Positions 55,037 to 55,721 of a stretch of DNA of 55,721 nt are shown piece by piece. Within the stretch, counting starts at the first letter, position 1, and each line of letters starts with the position of its first letter. Location of the stretch: assembly GCA_023382265.1 (NCBI GenBank), contig JAMCPX010000034.1, positions 1 through 55,721 on the forward strand, given 5' to 3'. This DNA comes from Deltaproteobacteria bacterium. Lineage in GTDB: Bacteria; JAMCPX01. Made by a program: the position numbers and the translations under genes. The notes beneath the pieces were generated by a model, which saw only the letters and a list, made by a program, of their open reading frames with translations, made no database searches and was not told the DNA's origin.

Positions 55037-55721
55037 GTGAAACTTGATAAAAATAAAAAACTTATCATCGGCATTGGTAGCGGTATCATTGCAATCATTT
55101 TTTTACAGCTTTATCTTATAGCCTTTAGGCACAGCATTTATAACGAGCTTGGAACAATAGGTGTGCTTGTCTCAAGGGTAGATATAAAGCCGGGTACCAT
55201 AATAACAAAGGAACATATAACCATAACACAGGTACCCAAAAGATACATATCAAAAAACACCATCCTTGAGAGGGATATTGGTGCTGTTTTAGGTCACCGC
55301 AGCGTAATGCGGGTAGAAAAAAATGAGCCGCTGCAATGGACAATGCTTGGTGCTTCAAAAGGTTCAGGTTTTACCTCACTTATAAAAGAGGGTGAAAGGG
55401 CAATATCAATACCCGTTGATAGTCAAACAAGCGTCTCAGGACTCATCAGACCTGGGGATCATATTGATATACTCGGAACGTTCTCATTCCCTTCGGCAGG
55501 CGGTTCCACAAAGCTTGCAACAATAACCCTATTACAGAATGTAACAGTGCTTGCGACAGGTGGTATCTGGGGTGCCGGTTCATCCGAGCCGGAGGCATAC
55601 AACTATTCATCCTTAACACTTGCTGTTTCACCTGTTGAGGGAGAGATTCTCACATTTGCATCGGAGAGAGCGAGATTGAACTTTGTTTTAAGGAATGTAG
55701 ATAACATAAGAACAGAAGAAA
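55037..55721 (+). CDS. cpaB: CpaB/RcpC Tad pilus assembly protein (partial)
   Basis: The gene begins at GTG 55037 with AAGGG 7 bases upstream and runs off the window. The visible 228 residues show an N-terminal membrane span, a SAF-type domain (VDIKPGTIITKEHI, NEPLQWTML) and the CpaB motif SGLIRPGDHIDIL. CpaB is a periplasmic partner of the Tad secretin. Downstream Tad genes presumably follow. Confidence 0.88.
   Translation, partial: MKLDKNKKLIIGIGSGIIAIIFLQLYLIAFRHSIYNELGTIGVLVSRVDIKPGTIITKEHITITQVPKRYISKNTILERDIGAVLGHRSVMRVEKNEPLQWTMLGASKGSGFTSLIKEGERAISIPVDSQTSVSGLIRPGDHIDILGTFSFPSAGGSTKLATITLLQNVTVLATGGIWGAGSSEPEAYNYSSLTLAVSPVEGEILTFASERARLNFVLRNVDNIRTEE

Overview
The window reads as the chromosome of an AT-rich Gram-negative bacterium, most likely a deltaproteobacterium in the broad sense (Desulfobacterota/Myxococcota-like). 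The reasons are outer-membrane proteins (a beta-barrel, an OmpA-like protein, a lipoprotein), a type IV pilus minor-pilin operon with a sigma-54 promoter, a Tad pilus locus, an NtrY/NtrX pair, and the gene orders recA-pilT-alaS-rpmB and zapB-zapA-6S RNA-fau-rny-ymdB. The assignment is inferred from content and order; no 16S rRNA is present.

Layout. 1-2.9 kb: end of an upstream gene, DUF1015, yggS, proC. 2.9-8.9 kb: an outer-membrane barrel, radC, comM/yifB and an OmpA-family protein closed by a perfect-stem terminator. 8.9-10.7 kb: small or uncharacterised genes. 10.8-17.5 kb: an ntrY-ntrX-like operon with a Crp-like third gene, then a globin-coupled GGDEF-EAL protein. 17.5-23.7 kb: a tight housekeeping run pgpA-thpR-recA-pilT-alaS-rpmB plus an unlisted 39-codon basic ORF. 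23.8-24.1 kb: an internally deleted msrB remnant.

24.17-31.40 kb is an integrated genomic island of about 7.2 kb. It sits in the 3' half of an initiator tRNA gene, whose 52-bp 3' segment is duplicated exactly at both ends. It carries a tyrosine integrase next to the intact tRNA, an excisionase-like HTH, a winged-HTH protein, a second short tyrosine recombinase, small ATGA-coupled ORFs, a BstYI-like restriction-modification pair, a 407-residue protein I do not recognise, and an 800-bp gene-free tract with hairpins and near-repeats. The tRNA has C instead of U at position 33.

31.6-42.2 kb: a PKD/LVIVD-repeat lipoprotein and a YwiC-like membrane protein, then a long minus-strand run sodB, zapB-like, zapA, 6S RNA, fau, rny, ymdB, a membrane Ser/Thr kinase and cdsA. 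42.4-48.9 kb: fimT-pilV-pilW-pilX-pilY1 on the minus strand behind a near-perfect sigma-54 promoter. 49-50.7 kb: a small conserved protein diverging from an ACT-domain malic enzyme. 51.2-55.7 kb: the start of a Tad/Flp locus (Flp pilin, TadE-like, TadG-like, TadE-like, an unknown secreted protein, a second Flp-like pilin, CpaB running off the end).

Working together: the pilus genes (pilT, minor pilins with PilY1, the Tad cluster) point to surface attachment and twitching. The c-di-GMP enzyme with an oxygen-type sensor and the NtrYX-like pair are plausible regulators of that lifestyle. The island is the main accessory region and the best place to look for something undescribed.
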